A DNA stretch of 64,000 nt from Laburnicola sp. R22_1 (Eukaryota > Ascomycota > Dothideomycetes > Pleosporales > Didymosphaeriaceae), in NCBI GenBank assembly GCA_014281115.1, contig JACONQ010000013.1, positions 558,001 through 622,000 on the forward strand, in the 5' to 3' direction. Of the stretch, positions 22,960-33,190 are shown in pieces (the first letter of the stretch is position 1; every line of letters starts with the position of its first letter). Below the pieces are notes generated by a model. It worked only from the letters and a program-made list of their open reading frames with translations, did not search any database and was not told the origin of the DNA. The position numbers and the translations under genes were made by a program.

Positions 22960-23260
22960 TTTTTTTTCGTTTTCGTTAGGCTATTCTCACTAAGAGGAAC
23001 GTTAGCCAGCTATAGTAATCATATATCGTATACACTTAGTTATTAATTACGTAATATTTGTTTAAGGTACTATACCTGTGCATATATTAGTAACTATTCT
23101 ATACTTATATACTGTAAGTATATATAACGCGTTAAGGGCAATTACTGCTATTATCTATAACAAGATACAAACAATAAACTATTGCATTACTGCACAATAT
23201 CCATAATTAAAATTTCTGTCAAAGAGAATGTAATAATAATTGTTCATTTCCTTAAAGTTT
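22960..23260. other. AT-rich, TpA-rich island
   Basis: About 300 bp far richer in A/T and TpA steps than its surroundings, with no open frame. It resembles a small remnant of a repeat changed by repeat-induced point mutation. No terminal repeats could be found, so the source element is unknown. Confidence 0.5.
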
Positions 23261-23559
23261 GTCAGACTCAATGCAGCTCTGTAACGATGCCGGGGGCATG
23301 CAGAGACAGAAGCTCGCAGCGGAATAGAGGGCGTGCTGGGGTTAGAATCGCGCCTTTTTTACGTACTTTGGCTATTTAACCTTGGCTGTGCCGTTAAGTC
23401 TCATAATCTGTAAAATGTTGACTTGACTATAAATGGTGAATGAAAGAATGGGTATGTCGTACAAACAAAGTGGCGGGGGTTGGTTTGTGCGTCTGACTAC
23501 CGGTAAGCGCCTGGCACCCTTATACTAGCCTCAACAAGTTACCGGAAAGAACACCTGAC

Positions 23560-24307
23560 ATGTTTATCTCATTAATCAAACGCTCCACTACGCAGTCGCT
23601 TACGTTAAGACTGTTCTGGAAGGATCTATAACCAGTTGTTTTACCTTTGAAAAACAAGAGGTCTTGAATACAGGTACATTACGTGAACTTATGCAAGGTG
23701 CCATCCAATACCGGCCTACATTATAAGCCCGTCAACATCTTGCTTTCTAGGATTGAGACAGATGGTCCTATCGGCAAAGTTGGAGACTTAGGACTGGGTG
23801 AGCGATACCATTGAAAAGGAGGCTCGCTCTGATTGGCATACTTGTAGTTATTCCGTGCAGCCATCGAGTCAATGCTCAACCATACGCTATGCGCGCCGCT
23901 GAGGTCTTCCTAGTCTGGCTGTGCACCAAGCCGTCGCAGGTCTGGGCAATTGCCACGATGCTACTTTGCTGCATCAAACCTGGTACCTTGGGTGCGTGGG
24001 ACAGCCCTCATCCCTTGCTCACCGACCCTTGGTATATGACAAAGATCAAACGATTGTTTCCACACTGGAATATCCATCTCCTGACAAAGTTGAGCGTCCT
24101 ATGCTCAAAATTGCAATCAAGGATGCTGAATTTTACAGTGACGAGGAGGAAATACCGCAAGCGATCTCAACCTTCCATGAGGAGAGTCGAAAGGTGGAGA
24201 TTCCAGAGCAGTTGAGAGACGTTCTTCGTCTCATGCTGGTGCCCAATCCGAGACAACGACCCTCCGCCTTTGCCGTGCTGCCGTCGAGGAATTTTCAGAT
24301 TCTATAA
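23560..24307 (+). pseudogene. Protein kinase relic
   Basis: Pieces of a Ser/Thr kinase domain are spread over different frames. HYKPVNILLS at about 23720-23750 corresponds to the catalytic loop and lacks the catalytic aspartate context. KVGDLGLGE at about 23777-23800 is the DFG region with DLG. MRAAEVFLVWLCTKPSQVWAIATMLLC at about 23889-23970 is the APE to helix F region. PHWNI then shifts frame to YPSPDKVER near 24080. RDVLRLMLVPNPRQRPSA at about 24217-24270 is the final subdomain. The N-lobe is not recognisable. Frameshifts and lost residues make it a dead fragment. It lies between the DHA2 pump and the next P450. Confidence 0.65.
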
Positions 24308-24510
24308 TACGATGAATCGATCAATTGTTCGCATGCGACAAACTGCATCTGCTTGTTAGCTCTCGTCTTTTTCATCCCAGTCCCCGCTCGGACAAAGCTG
24401 GTACGCACCACCCGCGCAGCTGGTCTAACTGTGACATAAGCTACCCTTCCAAGAATAAAGGAATGCTCAGAAGTGGAACAGTCCTATATTAAACACGGCT
24501 GACCAAGCGC

Positions 24511-26192
24511 CTAGGAAGTCCACTTGATATAAGAACAATCAATACCGCTCTTGCTAGCCTCCCTCCACTCGTCCCTCATAATCCGCTCATGCTTCTCTGA
24601 TCTCGGCGTAATGGAGCACTTAAATGGCTTTGCGATTGTCCCGCTTCCCGGTTGCAGACCCTTAGTTGAGAAAACTAAAGGGAAGCCGTCGACGGCAGCC
24701 AAGTCGAAGCCCCACAGCAGTCTCGCGATGTTTATAAACAGACTTTTCTCCGCGACATGGATTCCAGCGCAGATGCGCCGACCGCCGCCATACGTATAAT
24801 GGTCCCTGAGGCTACCATCCCCAAGTGCAGCTGCCTGGGCTGCTGTGTAGGGGTAATCAAGCCAGCGTTCAGGAAGGAACTTGGTAGGATCTGGGAACCG
24901 CTTCGGGTCGAACTGGACTGCCCACCAATTTGCCATGATAATAGAACCTTTCGGTATGAAGAATCCCTTGTACCAGTCGTCTTCGGTGTTGCAATGATTG
25001 TTGCCAAATTTGTTGATTGGGCGGAGTCGCAGAGTTTCCTTGACCATTCCTCGGATAATCGGAAGATCGCTCTCATCGGCGAACACAGGTGTTCTAGAGG
25101 CTCCCACCACGCGATCGAGTTCATCGTGCGCTCTCAGAATGGATTCGGGGTTCGAAATAGCGAGTAGAATGAAGTTGTTGAGCGTGGCAGATGTCGTTTC
25201 GCTACCAGCTTCGAGCAAACCGCCACTGTCCCGAACATCAGTCGTCACGATGCAATATGTTCAGTGCATATGCAGACATACCATATCCAGGCCGCTTGAC
25301 TTTCAGTAAGGCCCTGCTTCTCATAATTCGATTGCAATACTTTCCCGAAGCAGTGTGGTGCAGTCCCCGCCTCTACCGACTTCTTGAGTCGGTTCCAGAA
25401 CTCCATGAAGATGGCATTGTCTTTGTCGTGGAATTCGCGCCCGACCTTCTTCCAATTTGAGAACATGTTGAATATGGGGTTATCTGCGAATTGCGGGACG
25501 ACGTCCACGAGCCATTGCCCCGGTCGACGCACCTGCACGAACCGGCCGAGAACCTCGAAGATGTTGCGCACGTCGTCGCATTCCCACTCTGGAATTCGCC
25601 ATCCATAGGTCACCTGGAAAATAACGCTCGCGGCGTAGCGCCGATTATGTTTGTAGAAGTCCGCAGGGTTGTCGAGCAGATCGACGCTGAGTTGCTTCGC
25701 TTCAAAGTGCTGGATCACGGAATATTCATCCGCCATCTTCGCCGTGAGGACCTTGTGGAAAACGGCACGAGAGGTTCGCCAAGTGGAATTGTACGGGGAG
25801 AGAGTGATTCTTTTTCCGCCGGTTGCATACTGAAATGCCATGGGCATAGCATGTCGACTAGAGTAAATTGCTGAGCGCCGATCGAAAAGTTCCTTGATGG
25901 ATTCTGGTGAATTGAGCCAGATGAAGTCGGTGACGCCGGCCTTCGTCCTGAAGATCTCCCCATATTGTTCAGCCCATCTTCGGAGAAGGGGTGGCGCGTC
26001 TTCTTCCTGTTGAAGCAGTGTTTGGTTGACGATAGGCCATCCAGCGACTTTTGGTGGTAGATGGCGTCGCCGTTTATCGTATGTGGCAGCTTTGTACCCA
26101 AATACCACGAAGCCGGCAAAAAGAATGGCAGCTAAGTAAGGATGACAATGGATGAATCGCACCAAGTCTGCGAGATGAGCGTTTGCAGTCAT
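24511..26192 (-). CDS. Cytochrome P450 (OrdA/CYP64-like group)
   Basis: Two exons, 26192-25282 and 25225-24511, give 541 residues in frame. There is an N-terminal membrane helix (YLAAILFAGFVVFGY), then LPPKVAGWPIVNQTLL. The I-helix is GGLLEAGSETTSATL with the conserved threonines, ExxR is ETLRLRP, the PERF-type motif is LPERWLDYP, and the haem loop is YGGGRRICAGIHVA. The segment NHCNTEDDWYKGFFIPKGS is characteristic of the fungal P450 group related to O-methylsterigmatocystin oxidoreductase, many of whose members act in secondary metabolism. It is divergently arranged with the FAD monooxygenase starting at 26555, 362 bp away, so the two may share a promoter. Confidence 0.9.
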
Positions 26193-26554
26193 GCTGCGAG
26201 CAACACAAGAGAGTAGCCTTCGTGCACTTCCAGGCCCGTTCTAAAACTATCCGAATACTTCCCATGGAGCAACAAGCAGACTACATAAGTGGGGCGCAAA
26301 ATCCCCAATTTGCGGGGTTGGTGGTGTGGGGAGTTTGCCAGACTGGGTAATTTCCCCACAGTGGATAAGCTGTAGGGACTCCATTAATTGGAGCTACCCC
26401 GCAAAGCTATTCTGATGGGACTTTGAACGTTTACCTTTGAGAGGAGACGCAATATCGATGAAACTGGTCACATTCGCATATGAATAGAGATCACTGCTTC
26501 ATTCGTTACTCGCGTAATAACTACACACTCACGAAGTCTTTTCGTAGCATCCAT

Positions 26555-27928
26555 ATGATGGGCCAGAACATGACAGATAAGGAGGCTCCTGTTATTGTGG
26601 TATGATAAAATATGATAGCCTGACCAAGTCTCCACTAACCATTTCCCTAGGTCGGTGCAGGCCCAGTCGGGCTTCTCGTGGCCCTCCGGCTCGCACGAGC
26701 AGGCATCCCCACCACAATCTTAGAAGCACTACCAGCCATCGAAAATTCGCCTCGAGCAGCCGTCTACCAACCCGTCGCAGTGCAAGAACTAGACCGAGCA
26801 GGTATCCTGAAAAGATGCCGTGAGATAGGTACATCGAGCAGCAAAATCGCGTGGCGGAAGCTGAATGGCGATGTGATTGTAGAGATGTCGCGGGCCGTCT
26901 CAGCCGAAGAGCCATACGAGAACCTGATCCTTGGGCAGCACGAGCTCGCGGAGATTATTTTGCAGCATTTTCAGGAATACGAGAGGGCCCGCGTCCTCTT
27001 TCAGCATCGAGTTACGGCGCTCGATCAGGATTCGGATGGAATCACGGTGACGGTTGATACACCGGAAGGTACTAAAGAATTCGGCGCAGCGTATTTGATC
27101 GGTGCGGATGGTGGGCGTAGCACTATTCGGCACTTATGCGGTGATCCTTTCGAGGGTTTCACTTGGCCTCAGCAGATTGTGGCTACTAACATTGTATATC
27201 CATTCGATGAGTACGGGTACACGACGGCGAATAACATCGTGTGAGTTCCCTTTTCTGCTCAAGATGTATTCGAACGTTTGCTGATTAGATTTATCCGTCT
27301 CTAGCGACAAAGACCACTACTGCATAATTGCAAAGCTGAACGAGGCTGGCCTATGGAGGGTCTCGTACGGCGAGCCAGGCGGACTGACAACCGAGGAGCT
27401 CCGCGAGCGGCTTCCAATGAAATACGAAGCCATCTTTCCGGGACCAAGACCTCTCGAATACGACTTGAAAATGTTCTCACCGTATCGAATTCATCAGCGA
27501 TGCGCGCAGACTTTTCGATTCGGGCGCGTGCTTCTCGCAGGAGATGCCGCCCATCTCTGCAATCCTTTCGGCGGGTAAGTAATACTAGACCTTCTATTCA
27601 AGGATATAAGCGGTAGTGATTAACGACAAACAGAATGGGACTTACGGGGGGGTTGCTTGACGCAGGTGCCCTTGGAGACGCTTTGATCGCGACAATGAAG
27701 GACGGAATGTCAGACACAATCCTTGATAAATACGCGCAAGTAAGACGAGACGTTTTCGTGAACGTCGTCGATCCAGCGACGCAAACGAATCTTCGTCGGT
27801 TGTGTAAGACTGACCCGGACACGGTTGGGGAAACGGACCCTATGCTACGAAGCATTCGTCATGCTAGTGATAGCGACCGGCAGACGATTCGAGGGCTGCA
27901 GTCATTGCGGGTAGACTTGTTTACTTAG
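26555..27928 (+). CDS. Class A FAD-dependent aromatic-type monooxygenase
   Basis: Flavin monooxygenase of the p-hydroxybenzoate hydroxylase fold. Exons 26555-26599, 26651-27240, 27305-27574 and 27634-27928 sum to 1200 nt (399 residues). Seen motifs: the Rossmann fingerprint VGAGPVGLLVALRLA split by intron 1, the DG motif LIGADGGRSTIR (about residue 155), and the GD motif RVLLAGDAAHLCNPFGG split by intron 3. The protein is short because it lacks the C-terminal thioredoxin-like domain of phenol hydroxylases. Such enzymes hydroxylate or epoxidise aromatic or polyketide substrates with NAD(P)H. The start could be either of two adjacent ATGs (26555 or 26558). It probably forms a divergent pair with the P450 at 26192. 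Confidence 0.88.
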
Positions 27929-28539
27929 TTGGAGGTTCAAGTTCGCCGCTTCGCGAATGCACTGTATTATCTGATTCGTGAATTTGTCTCAGTCGAAGAC
28001 GAATATACATATTAGAGGAAGATGTGGAGCTGTGAAAACAGCGTCTTGTTCGCAATAATCGTCGGGACTATTATCTACAGCAATTATCACGAACAAAAAT
28101 GACATCTCTGCCTCAGACCCCTTGAATGAATAGGTCTCTTCACTAGAATCCTATCGCCGACTGCATGCCATCTTAAGAAGCTTATACTAAATCTTCGCAC
28201 CCTTACACCCATGCACCTATGAGAAGGTTTAGTATCAATTCAGCTAATAACCTCCAACCCTGTTCGCGCACATTAAACATTACCTATACCCCTAACCAAG
28301 GCCGTCCGACGTTAATGACTCGTTTGTGTATCCAATGCGACCGTCATCTAATAACGTACGTTGAAGATCTTCGTCGTGTTAAGATTCTAACTAGGGTCGA
28401 ATCCGCACTATACACAGAGAGGAGTAAAACAGGAGGCACTAAAACCTAGTACCTAGCATATAGTAGTAGTAACAAAATGTACACAAAATAATAATAATTT
28501 CGTTGTTGATGTTCTGCTCGGCAGCATCGGCGACGGCAA
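27929..28539. other. Intergenic
   Basis: No supported gene; a 76-codon frame at 28219-28449 (+) has no motif. Composition is AT-leaning. This stretch separates the oxidoreductase cluster from the BTB-like pair. Confidence 0.55.
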
Positions 28540-29214
28540 TCAACTAATAACGTACATATCGAACTCCTCTGACCCGTATATGTGGTAATCCGATAGCTTC
28601 AACACCAGATTGTCCTCCTTTTTCTTATCGGCAAACTGCGCATTTCGAATCCTCTTGAGACTCATGATGCCTCTATAAAAGCTACGCGGAAGATCCTGAT
28701 GTGGCGAGAAGTGGGTACTTGTATCCCACTTATAGTAGATGTCGATGAAGAAGCGTCGAAGCGGGTACTCGTCGCGTGGTAGTTTGAAGACACGGTCCAC
28801 TAAGCTTGAACTCGGGACGGAGCGAGTGTCCTTGTAGTAAGAAAAGAGGAATTGCATGGTGGCATTCAAGAGTTTTGGAGACTGTGTTCTCCAGGCTAGA
28901 TCGTACAGGTCGACCGCCATACCACAGGCTAGCGGCTCGTGAAGTCCCCATTGCAGCGGATAAGGGAAATTTCGTATGAAATCGTCGCTGGGTAATTTCT
29001 GGGTTCGTAGCCAGTTGCATAAACCTTCAAGAATGCATAACGCAGAGGAGTGTACTTTCGTCCAATGATGGTGAGATTCACTTTCGAGGTCGCAGTCGGA
29101 ATCCATGCTTGTTTTTTCTTTGTGGTAGTCGAAAACTAATCTCCAATGCTGTCCGAATTGGGAATCGAGCAGGTGTATGTCCGTAGGGACCAAGTGGTCG
29201 TCGACTGCGGACAT
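28540..29214 (-). CDS. BTB-like domain protein, copy 1 (5' exon unresolved)
   Basis: Uncharacterised ascomycete BTB/POZ-related protein. From the ATG at 29214 the frame gives 224 residues; an acceptor just upstream suggests a missing short first exon. The C-terminal half carries the pattern also seen in copy 2 at 30276: a ...GLCNWL... strand, LPSDDF, PLACGMAVDLYDLAW, LLNATMQFLFSYY and RRFFIDIYYKW. The BTB N-terminal part is weak here. These proteins form large, divergent families in dothideomycetes; function unknown, possibly adaptor-like. The gene lies on the same strand as copy 2, separated by about 1 kb with a minisatellite. Confidence 0.55.
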   Translation of the reverse strand: MSAVDDHLVPTDIHLLDSQFGQHWRLVFDYHKEKTSMDSDCDLESESHHHWTKVHSSALCILEGLCNWLRTQKLPSDDFIRNFPYPLQWGLHEPLACGMAVDLYDLAWRTQSPKLLNATMQFLFSYYKDTRSVPSSSLVDRVFKLPRDEYPLRRFFIDIYYKWDTSTHFSPHQDLPRSFYRGIMSLKRIRNAQFADKKKEDNLVLKLSDYHIYGSEEFDMYVIS

Positions 29215-29339
29215 GTTCTTCGGCTCCGCGGCACTATATAATGTCAGTCGGTCGTCCAAAGTAGTGCGTCTGTGATCTTACGATGCAGATACCTCACAGT
29301 GTCTTCCCTGATTGTCAGTCTCAATTGACTGGGGCTGAG

Positions 29340-29400
29340 TTGACTAAAAACAGATGTGAATGAATGGATGAGTGAATGATTGAATGATTGAATGGACGAT
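29340..29400. repeat. Degenerate (GAAT)/(TGAA) microsatellite
   Basis: Imperfect run of GAATGAAT, GATGAGTG and AATGATTG units just upstream of BTB-like copy 1. Low complexity only. Confidence 0.6.
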
Positions 29401-29446
29401 GACCGCACAATGAGAAGCATAGCGCGTGTGAATTTATAAAGACTCT

Positions 29447-29573
29447 AGACGAAACTGCGCCACCAACGGTGCTTTGCGCTCTTGACTTCATCGCCGGCAG
29501 AGGTCGGGTTGGTCGTAGCGTCCGTGCTGGGGTTCTTGGGGCCATTCTGTAGACTCGGCGTGCGTCCTGACAT
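29447..29573 (-). CDS. Possible 41-residue small protein
   Basis: ATG at 29573 opens a 41-residue frame ending at 29447. It is polar at the start (SGRTPSLQNGPKNPSTD) and ends KSAKHRWWRSFV. The tryptophan-arginine-rich tail and absence of filler-like composition make it worth listing. It could instead be the first exon of the BTB-like gene downstream or chance. No family recognised. Confidence 0.25.
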
Positions 29574-29894
29574 TTGCACTAACTACCATGTGTTACAGAA
29601 TCATGCAATTGATCCATAGTTGGGTGGTCCATTGGCTTTGATTGGTTTGGATGCATGCTCGTCTCTAAATTTGTTCTCCTCCGCTGTCTTGCCGGGAGCC
29701 AGAGAGTTGATGGGCTTAGTAGGGCTAGTGTAGGCGGTAACGGGCCACTTCTAGTTCCCGCTCTCCCCGTCTAGCGATGAAAATTGGCGTAAGGCCTTAA
29801 ATTACTGATGGCGTGGCGTCCTCACGGGCCTTATAAAGGCCATTTCTACCCTTGCTTTGCCTAAGGCTATTAGCTATGCTGGTCTGGCAGAGAA

Positions 29895-30232
29895 GCGCAG
29901 GGAGCTGGCAGACTGTAGGGAGCTGTCCACGGTGCAGGGAGCTGTCCACGGCGCAGGGAGCTGGGAGCAGCGCAGGGAGCTGGGAACGGGAACGGCGCAG
30001 GGAGCTGGGAACGGCGCAGGGAGCTGGGAACGGCGCAGGGAGCTGGGAACGGCGCAGGGAGCTGGGAACGGCGCAGGGAGCTGGGAGCAGCGCAGGGAGC
30101 TGGGAACGGGAACGGCGCAGGGAGCTGGGAACGGCGCAGGGAGCTGGGAACGGCGCAGGGAGCTGGGAACGGCGCAGGGAGCTGGGAACGGCGCAGGGAG
30201 CTGGGAACAGCGCAGGGACCTGGGAAAGGACC
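29895..30232. repeat. GC-rich 19-bp minisatellite with 120-bp higher-order repeat
   Basis: About 17 head-to-tail units of GGGAGCTGGGAACGGCGCA with variants. A block of six units (four standard, one GAGCAG variant, one 25-bp unit with an extra GGGAAC) totals exactly 120 bp and is present twice with no visible difference. The left three units and the rightmost one are diverged. Because 19 is not a multiple of 3 and stops are absent, long frames run through it on both strands; none is supported as coding. It abuts the 3' end of BTB-like copy 2 (stop at 30276). Confidence 0.92.
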
Positions 30233-30275
30233 GTGAGAATACCTCTTTCGATGAATTTTCCGACCTGCTGACTTC

Positions 30276-31005
30276 TCACGGGGTGGATAACTCGCCGACT
30301 ATATCCTCCAGAGTAACCTTTCGGGAAAGATACTTTTCCAGTTCCAATGGGCTGTCTTCTGCTTCAGTCTGGGTGTTGAAATCCTTGCATAGTCCGAGAG
30401 GGAAACCTTGCGGTATGTCGCTAGCCGGCTCTGATTCTCCTGAGAGGATAGACGTCAAAGCTGGTTTTCTCTTGCGAAACAGATCGAAGCAGAAAGTCTG
30501 GAGAGACAGTTCGACGTCAACGGCGAAACTGAATATTTGCTGTAGACGTTTTACGCAGGGGACACTGTTCTCGGCTGTGTAGGCCTGGAAGAGATAGGCC
30601 ATTGTAGCATTCTCAAGCTCATAATACTGGAGTTCCGATGCTAGGAAGTGTAGCTCGATGGCCATGCTGCATGCGAGAGGCTTCTGTTCTTTCCCGATTT
30701 GGTATTTGGCGGGACACGGGATTGACTTGGCTTTTAGCATTTCGTTGCTGGGTAAATTCCTGTTGTAGATCCAGTAGACAAAGCCCCGGAAAGCCCAGGA
30801 GGATACTTGAGGTATACTGTGCGGACAACTGCCGCAGAAGTGACGACCATCGTGGTCTTGACTATCCAAGAAATGGTTTCGGAAAAGCTGCCAGTCGTCC
30901 CCACAACATTCATGGAATAGGGCCGTATGTATGGTGAACCGCGTCCCGTCAAACCCGAAGTGAATAAGTTCTGATTGATCGATGGCGCTGCATACATGTC
31001 AGATG
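30276..31005 (-). CDS. BTB-like domain protein, copy 2
   Basis: Paralogue of the gene at 28540-29214. The open frame runs from about 31005 to 30276. It includes the BTB start pattern (DGTRFTIHTALFHECCGDDW), WAFRGFVYWIYNRNLPS, PLACSMAIELHFLASEL and LENATMAYLFQAY, followed by a serine/glutamate-rich tail. No ATG exists near the start of this frame. An acceptor (TGCAG) at about 31003 implies a 5' exon, perhaps containing the ATG at about 31094 (MAPKISEPAKSGTKRKLN), but I could not place a donor in the right phase. Either the first exon is elsewhere or the gene is damaged. Function unknown. Confidence 0.5.
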
Positions 31006-31099
31006 AGTCTCTTAACGCCGTTGACCAGAACTGACAACAAATTGAGCTTTCTCTTTGTGCCGCTCTTGGCTGGCTCACTAATTTTCGGAGCCATTGCAG

Positions 31100-31742
31100 T
31101 GGAAGGTGTTGTGGTAGATTGCGGACTTTGAGAGCGCCAAGCTAACCCTCTACGAAGAACCGAAGTAGAGAAAGTGGGAGGTTGAAAACAAGACGCGTCT
31201 TATGAAAAACATCCCTTTATAGCTAGGGCTAAGCTGCCCTCGAGGAAGTGTGTGAGTGGAAGTAATAGAGCACGTGCCGCGAAGAGAACGAGATCAAGGA
31301 AAAGAAAGTGAGAGCTTGCTGGCGGGTTCCAGACCGAGCTCCCCATATGATAGCTAGAGGCGCGATGTGAGAGGATTTCGCAGAGCCGCGGCGAAGAGTC
31401 GGCGCTGTTGAAGTAAAGGTAAGAGCGTAGTTTCGCGGTAGACCGAGACATGAATCTTCGTGGGAGTAGTCGATAGACCAGGAACGTGAACTTGGACGTG
31501 AATTTGAAATAATCGAATGCTACTATACACCGAAAGCAGAAGTGGCTGAACGGATGCCCTGGCCATGTCAGTGTCACAGTCTCTAACCCTTAACGCATCT
31601 CCCTGTGCGGCACATATCCCGAATCGTGGCCCGAAGAGAATACCGTTGTTCGCACACCCTTCGTGTCCAATCCTCCGCCAACCGCTTGACCACAATCACA
31701 AACCGTCCACACACACCCACCCCCCAGTCGTCCCCCGCCCAC
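31100..31742. other. Intergenic
   Basis: Border between the accessory region and the first conserved block. Frames such as 31354-31695 (-) show no domain. It includes the 3' flank of VTC1. No gene is supported. Confidence 0.5.
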
Positions 31743-32190
31743 CTACTTATTCTCCGAAACAACCCTCAACACAAAATTAACCACGACGGCACAAAACAAC
31801 GCAACCGTCAACACCGTCGGCCCAAAGCGATCATCGAACCCGCCCTGCCCCCTCTGCCGTATGCTCTTCGCACGCCAATGGAACGTAACAAGCGCATACG
31901 CCATCGCCGCCATCGCAACGAGGGTAAACAGCCCCGCGCTAATCTGCCCGATTTTGTCGCCAAAGTTGAGCAGCCCGACGGCGAGACCGCCGAGGATGAC
32001 GGTGAAGTTGAGCCACGAGAGGAAGGTGCGCTCGTTGGCGAAGAAGACTTTGGGCTCGACGCGCGTGGGGAGCGCAATGCGTTTGCCTGGGGGTTGGGGG
32101 GATTAGTGGGTGTATGGAAGGGAGGGGGGGAGGTATAAAGAGGGGGGACTGCGTACCTGGGGCGGTTTGGAGGAGTGGTTGGGTGGACAT
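31743..32190 (-). CDS. VTC1: Vacuolar transporter chaperone subunit Vtc1
   Basis: Small membrane subunit of the VTC complex, which makes polyphosphate and moves it into the vacuole. Two exons, 32190-32157 and 32086-31743, give 125 residues, matching the 129 of yeast Vtc1. After [19 protein letters not shown] the protein shows the family core [20 protein letters not shown]. Then come three membrane helices ([50 protein letters not shown]). The segment [17 protein letters not shown] between helices 2 and 3 is also characteristic. The intron is 70 nt. Divergent from the dynein light chain gene, 452 bp apart. Confidence 0.93.
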
Positions 32191-32642
32191 GATGGCGTAA
32201 CGTCCGACCCCGCTGCGAGGATATGGATTGACGGGTGGTGACAGCGGCGACCAGCGGTTTCAGCGCTCGGAAAACGCGATAGTGAGCTACCCAAGGTTCT
32301 TTGCTAAAGGATTAATGGTTGTGGTGAAGGATGCTCGAGTGGAGAGGGCAACTGTAGCTCTTTTCGCGACAGACAGCAGATGCTCGTTCCCAGTGACGGA
32401 AGCTAGCTACCCTGCAGAAGGCAAGCGCGACCCAGCCAACCTTGGAACCTTGGAATCAGTTGCGCCACGTGACGCACGCCCGCTTTTGGCTTTTCCGGCT
32501 CGTGCACTGCCATGGCCCCCGGCGGGAGCTGGTGCAAAACATCCCGACGTAAACACCAGACCTGCCCTGCCACACTTCATCCTCTACGATAACACGGTAC
32601 ACGTCTATACCACAAAGCATTTCTATACCCACATCACTCAGC
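32191..32642. other. Divergent promoter, VTC1 / dynein light chain
   Basis: Region of 452 bp between start codons on opposite strands. No open frame is supported. It probably holds both promoters. Confidence 0.6.
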
Positions 32643-33190
32643 ATGGCTGTATGACCTCCTTCTTCTGGATATAGTGTGGAAAGAACTGACAAGGCTCCAG
32701 TCACCACTCCCCACAGACGAGCTCCAGCAGATCGCCCGAAGCGTACGCACCACCGCACTCTCTCCCCAGAAACAGCATACTAACCATCTCCCTCCAGACG
32801 TGCGAACAAGTCCTCGGCGCCGCAGAAAAATACGAGCACGAAACCGTAACAGAGTCCAACACGAAGATCATCGTATGCGCTCTCTCCCCCAATCCCACTC
32901 ATCCATCCTAATACACCCCACTAACCGCGCCCACCCAGAACACCATCCTCAGCACCCTCATCGAAAAAACCAGCCACGGCGACTCAAAACAGCCCGCCTA
33001 CAAATACATCGCCACATCCACCATCATCCAGCACCCAGGCACAACCTCAGAAGCCGGCCGCCGCGGCATGCACAGCGCAGTCGGCGCCTTCTGGAACACA
33101 GAGAAGGACGGCACCTTCTCGTACAAGTGGGAGGGCGCAGAGGAAAAGGGCATGGATGTCGTCATTAGCATCAACTGGGTTGGTATTTAG
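32643..33190 (+). CDS. Dynein light chain, Tctex-1 type
   Basis: Light chain of cytoplasmic dynein, a cargo adaptor of the microtubule motor. Four exons (32643-32648, 32701-32742, 32798-32872, 32939-33190) sum to 375 nt, 124 residues, just above the usual length. The first coding exon is only ATG GCT. The protein then reads SPLPTDELQQIARS, TCEQVLGAAEKYEH, INTILSTLIEK, KYIATSTIIQ and ends in the conserved FWNTEKDGTFSYKWEG and VVISINWVGI, which form the Tctex1 beta strands at the dimer interface. All introns are GT-AG and 52-66 nt. Confidence 0.92.

Noticed and set aside
26193..26554. Specific operator sites in the P450/monooxygenase promoter
   Set aside because: No known binding site could be recognised without comparison.
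29797..30582. Long frames with 19-residue peptide repeats on both strands
   Set aside because: Produced by a stop-free minisatellite; three or more frames are open at once and none has a domain or sensible start.
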